Positions 61,011 through 64,000 of a stretch of 64,000 bases of DNA are shown in pieces (the first letter of the stretch is position 1; every line of letters starts with the position of its first letter). The notes under the pieces are model-generated. The model was not told where the DNA came from. It was given only the letters and a program-made list of their open reading frames with translations, and ran no database searches. Origin of the DNA: Janthinobacterium sp051380875. GTDB lineage: Bacteria; Pseudomonadota; Gammaproteobacteria; Burkholderiales; Burkholderiaceae_D. The stretch lies in NCBI RefSeq assembly GCF_051380875.1, contig NZ_JBNYXW010000011.1, positions 186,001 to 250,000 of the forward strand. The letters are read 5' to 3'. A program made the position numbers and the translations under genes.

Positions 61011-61940
61011 ATGGATACATTCATCCAGCAAATCATCAATGGCCTGGTGCTGGGCAGCATGTATGCCTTAGTCGCCCTCGGTTACACGATGGTGTACGGC
61101 GTCTTGAACCTGATTAACTTCGCGCACGGCGACGTGCTCATGATCGGCGCCATGGTGGGCTTGAGCATACTCAAGCTGCTGGGCATTTATGTGCCCGACT
61201 GGCCTGGCTATCTGAAACTGGCCACCGCCATCCTCGGCGCCATTCCCATGTGTATCCTGGTCAACATCATCATCGAGCGCGTTGCCTACCGCCGTTTGCG
61301 CAACGCCCCCCGCCTCGCCCCCCTGATTACCGCCATCGGCGTCTCCATCCTGCTGCAAACTTTTGCCATGATGATCTGGACGCGCAATCCTCTGCCGTTC
61401 CCGCAACTGCTGTCGACCGACCCCATCAATATAGGCGGCGCCGTGATTTCGCAGACGCAAGTATTGCTGCTGGCCCTGGCCGCGCTGTCGATGGGCGCAC
61501 TGGTGCTGCTGGTGGAAAAGACGAAAATGGGCCGCGCCATGCGGGCCACGGCGGAAAACCCCCGCGTGGCGGGACTCATGGGCGTCGATTCCGATAAAGT
61601 CATCGTCGCCACGTTCGCCATCGGCGCCGCGCTGGCGGCCGTGGCCGGCGTGATGTGGGGCGCCAACTACGCCTCGATCCAGTTTTCCATGGGCGCCATC
61701 CCCGGTCTGAAGGCTTTCTGCGCGGCCGTGCTGGGCGGTATCGGCAATATCTATGGCGCCATGCTGGGCGGCATTTTGCTGGGCATCATCGAAAGCCTGG
61801 GCGCCGGCTATATCGGCGACCTCACGGGCGGCTTCCTGGGCAGCCACTACCAGGATATCTTTGCCTTTGTCGTACTGATCATCGTGCTGACCCTGCGCCC
61901 GTCCGGCATCATGGGCGAACGCGTGGCCGACCGCGCCTGA
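61011..61940 (+). CDS. livH: Branched-chain amino acid ABC transporter permease LivH
   Basis: A 309-aa inner-membrane permease with about 8 spans. Starts MDTFIQQIINGLVLGSMYAL, with YGVLNLINFAHGD typical of LivH, and a cytoplasmic EAA-like loop (GRAMRATAENPRVAGLMGVD). First gene of livHMGF. It forms the channel with LivM; a binding protein such as the one at 2352-3494 would deliver substrate. Confidence 0.95.
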   Translation: MDTFIQQIINGLVLGSMYALVALGYTMVYGVLNLINFAHGDVLMIGAMVGLSILKLLGIYVPDWPGYLKLATAILGAIPMCILVNIIIERVAYRRLRNAPRLAPLITAIGVSILLQTFAMMIWTRNPLPFPQLLSTDPINIGGAVISQTQVLLLALAALSMGALVLLVEKTKMGRAMRATAENPRVAGLMGVDSDKVIVATFAIGAALAAVAGVMWGANYASIQFSMGAIPGLKAFCAAVLGGIGNIYGAMLGGILLGIIESLGAGYIGDLTGGFLGSHYQDIFAFVVLIIVLTLRPSGIMGERVADRA

Positions 61941-61971
61941 CGTCATCCATAAAAACAAGGAGTTGACCATC

Positions 61972-63189
61972 ATGGCAATACTCGATTTCGACGTCAAGAA
62001 GCACCCCGCCAAGGCGTATGCCGGCATGCTGGGCTTGGCCGCACTGCTGGTGATCTTCCCCTTTTTTGCCGCCCAGTTCGGCAATTCGTGGGTGCGCATC
62101 ATCGACATGGCCTTGTTGTACATCATGCTGGCCCTGGGACTGAACATCGTCGTCGGCTTTGCCGGCCTGCTCGACCTGGGCTACATTGCCTTCTATGCCG
62201 TGGGCGCCTACCTGACGGCCCTGCTGGCTTCGCCGCAGTTCGCCATCCTGCTCGAATCGGTGGTGAATCAATACCCGCTGATGGGCGAGACCCTGGTGCA
62301 ACTGATGGGGCCGGAAATCCGCGAGAATGGCATCCATTTGTCGATCTGGGTCATCGTGCCCCTGGCCGCCGCCGTGGCGGGCATGTTCGGCGCACTGCTG
62401 GGCGCGCCCACGCTGAAATTGCGCGGCGATTACCTGGCCATCGTGACTCTGGGTTTTGGCGAGATCATCCGCATCTTCATGAACAATTTGAACGATCCCA
62501 TCAATTTCACGAATGGCCCACAAGGCATCAATTTGATCGACCCCATCCGTATCTTTGGCGTCAACCTGGCAGGCGAGGCGGGCACCAACAGCACCGTCGT
62601 TGTCGGCGGCTTTTCGATGCCGTCCGTGAATGCGTATTACTTCCTGTTCTTATTCCTGTGCCTCGCCGTGGTCTTCATCACCAAGCGCCTGCAGCATTCG
62701 CGCCTGGGCCGCGCCTGGGTGGCCATTCGTGAAGACGAGATCGCCGCGAAAGCCATGGGCATCAACACGCGCAACGTCAAACTGCTGGCTTTTACCATGG
62801 GCGCCTCGTTTGGCGGCGTGGCCGGCGCCATGTTTGCCTCGTTCCAGGGCTTTGTCTCGCCGGAATCGTTTTCCCTGACGGAGTCGATCGCCGTGCTGGC
62901 CATGGTGGTGCTGGGCGGCATCGGCCATATCCCAGGCGTGATCCTCGGCGGCGTGATCCTTGCTTCCATCCCCGAAGTGCTGCGCCATGTGGTCGAACCT
63001 GCTCAGCAGGCGCTGTTCGGCCATGTGGTGATCGAGGCGGAAGTGCTGCGCCAGTTGCTGTACGGCCTGGCCATGGTCTTGATCATGCTCAATCGTCCGG
63101 CCGGCTTGTGGCCGGCGCCGAAGAGCGAAGACCGGCCCGACCATGATGTGGATCAACCTGATAAACCAACCGGCGTCGTGTCCGCTTAA
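61972..63189 (+). CDS. livM: Branched-chain amino acid ABC transporter permease LivM
   Basis: A 405-aa inner-membrane permease with 10 or so spans. GLNIVVGFAGLLDLGYIAFYAVGAY is the family opening, and the cytoplasmic coupling loop reads GRAWVAIREDEIAAKAMGIN. AAGGAG lies 9 nt before the ATG at 61972, so the TTG at 61963 is not needed. It is longer than minimal LivM, with an extra stretch (about 75-125). Follows livH by 31 nt. Confidence 0.95.
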   Translation: MAILDFDVKKHPAKAYAGMLGLAALLVIFPFFAAQFGNSWVRIIDMALLYIMLALGLNIVVGFAGLLDLGYIAFYAVGAYLTALLASPQFAILLESVVNQYPLMGETLVQLMGPEIRENGIHLSIWVIVPLAAAVAGMFGALLGAPTLKLRGDYLAIVTLGFGEIIRIFMNNLNDPINFTNGPQGINLIDPIRIFGVNLAGEAGTNSTVVVGGFSMPSVNAYYFLFLFLCLAVVFITKRLQHSRLGRAWVAIREDEIAAKAMGINTRNVKLLAFTMGASFGGVAGAMFASFQGFVSPESFSLTESIAVLAMVVLGGIGHIPGVILGGVILASIPEVLRHVVEPAQQALFGHVVIEAEVLRQLLYGLAMVLIMLNRPAGLWPAPKSEDRPDHDVDQPDKPTGVVSA

Positions 63190-63201
63190 GGAGGCAGCAG
63201 C

Positions 63202-63975
63202 ATGAGCGAACAGATCATTTTGAATATTGCCGGCGTGAACAAGCGTTTCGGCGGCCTGCAAGCCTTGACGGATGTCGGCATCACGATCCGCCAGGGCCAG
63301 ATTTACGGCTTGATCGGCCCGAACGGCGCCGGCAAGACGACTTTTTTCAACGTCATCACGGGCCTGTACCAGCCCGACACGGGCACTTTTGAACTGGCTG
63401 GCAAGCCCTATTCGCCATCGGCGCCGCACAAGGTGGCCAAGGCGGGCATCGCGCGCACGTTCCAGAACATCCGCCTGTTTGGCGACATGACGGCGCTGGA
63501 AAACGTGATGGTGGGGCGCCATGTGCGCTCGCACCAGGGCGTCTTCGGCGCCATCTTCCGCCACAAGGCGGCGCGCGAGGAAGAGGCATCGATACGCAAG
63601 CGTGCCATGGAATTGCTCGATTTCGTCGGGATTGCCCAGTTCGCCAACCGCACCTCGCGTTTCCTCTCGTATGGCGACCAGCGGCGCCTGGAAATCGCCC
63701 GCGCGCTGGCCACCGACCCCACCTTGCTGGCCCTCGATGAACCGGCGGCCGGCATGAATGCCACGGAAAAGCTGGCCCTGCGCGAGTTGCTGGTGAAAAT
63801 CAAGGCGCAAGGCAAGACCGTGCTCTTGATCGAGCACGATGTGAAACTGATGATGGGGCTGTGCGACCGCATCACGGTGCTTGAGTATGGCAAGCGCATC
63901 GCCGAAGGCTTGCCGGCTGAAATACAACAAAACCCGGCCGTGATCGAGGCTTATCTGGGGGGATCGCACGCATGA
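63202..63975 (+). CDS. livG: Branched-chain amino acid ABC transporter ATPase LivG
   Basis: A 257-aa ATP-binding subunit with Walker A GPNGAGKTT, signature LSYGDQRR, Walker B LLALDEP and the switch His in IEHDVKLMM. The long insert after GRHVRSHQGVFGAI fits LivG. GGAGG precedes the ATG. Its stop overlaps the start of the next gene by ATGA. Confidence 0.96.
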   Translation: MSEQIILNIAGVNKRFGGLQALTDVGITIRQGQIYGLIGPNGAGKTTFFNVITGLYQPDTGTFELAGKPYSPSAPHKVAKAGIARTFQNIRLFGDMTALENVMVGRHVRSHQGVFGAIFRHKAAREEEASIRKRAMELLDFVGIAQFANRTSRFLSYGDQRRLEIARALATDPTLLALDEPAAGMNATEKLALRELLVKIKAQGKTVLLIEHDVKLMMGLCDRITVLEYGKRIAEGLPAEIQQNPAVIEAYLGGSHA

Positions 63976-64000
63976 TCAACAATCTATTGAACAAGAATGT
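63972..64000 (+). CDS. livF: Start of livF, cut by the window edge
   Basis: An ATG overlapping the livG stop (ATGA) opens MINNLLNKN to the window end. Position after livG and coupling make the LivF ATPase likely; the residues visible do not prove it. Confidence 0.55.

Noticed and set aside
1..64000. CRISPR arrays, rRNA genes, prophage structural genes
   Set aside because: No regularly spaced repeats, rRNA text or phage morphogenesis proteins were seen; mobile DNA is limited to fragments near 45-47 kb and possible IS scars.

Overview
The window is GC-rich proteobacterial chromosome with dense, mostly housekeeping gene content. Gene families and order (aceE-aceF-lpdA with lipoyl domains on E2 and E3; folD-prlC-holC-DUF2486; radC-rpmB-rpmG; fkpB-ispH; livHMGF) point to a betaproteobacterium of the Burkholderiales, most likely Oxalobacteraceae close to Janthinobacterium. 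This placement rests on protein resemblance and synteny, not on a database search.

Layout. 1-3.5 kb: the 3' part of ilvD, a small cytochrome c, and a branched-chain amino acid binding protein. 3.5-8.8 kb: an AT-rich accessory patch with a 63-aa double-glycine-type peptide precursor and a two-TM companion protein, then a CvaA-like membrane fusion protein and a CvaB-like peptidase-containing ABC exporter. Together these look like a class II microcin (colicin V-type) locus, the most interesting system here. 8.8-12.7 kb: folD-prlC-holC-DUF2486 on the minus strand. 13-19.3 kb: the pyruvate dehydrogenase operon with a clear promoter and terminator. 19.4-20.6 kb: an odd, degenerate metallophosphoesterase-like protein with a STAND-like tail. 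20.6-25.8 kb: a TetR repressor divergent from an EmrAB/OMF tripartite efflux operon, with two matching operators. 25.9-38.8 kb: a large lipoprotein, a LuxR regulator, an SDR enzyme beside a decayed LysR gene, secreted peptidases, a BON-domain protein, an MFS transporter under a palindromic operator, an S9 peptidase and an LprI-like protein.

38.8-47.1 kb is a decayed accessory zone. It holds broken livF and maleylacetoacetate isomerase genes and an intact LysR / M20 amidohydrolase / porin / MHS-transporter catabolic set. It also holds an M20 gene scrap, an integrase N-terminal fragment near tRNA-Lys(TTT), and a truncated ISNCY-type transposase flanked by 13-bp direct repeats.

47.1-64 kb is mostly core: a GspE/PulE ATPase, a spermidine-synthase-like protein, a glycine-zipper protein, a barstar-family protein, purN, an RsmB-type methyltransferase, an MscS channel, a fatty-acid desaturase, rpmB-rpmG, radC, a secreted protein of unknown function, fkpB-ispH, and livHMG with the first codons of livF at the right edge.

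No CRISPR array, rRNA gene or replication origin was seen. The single tRNA gene found is tRNA-Lys.
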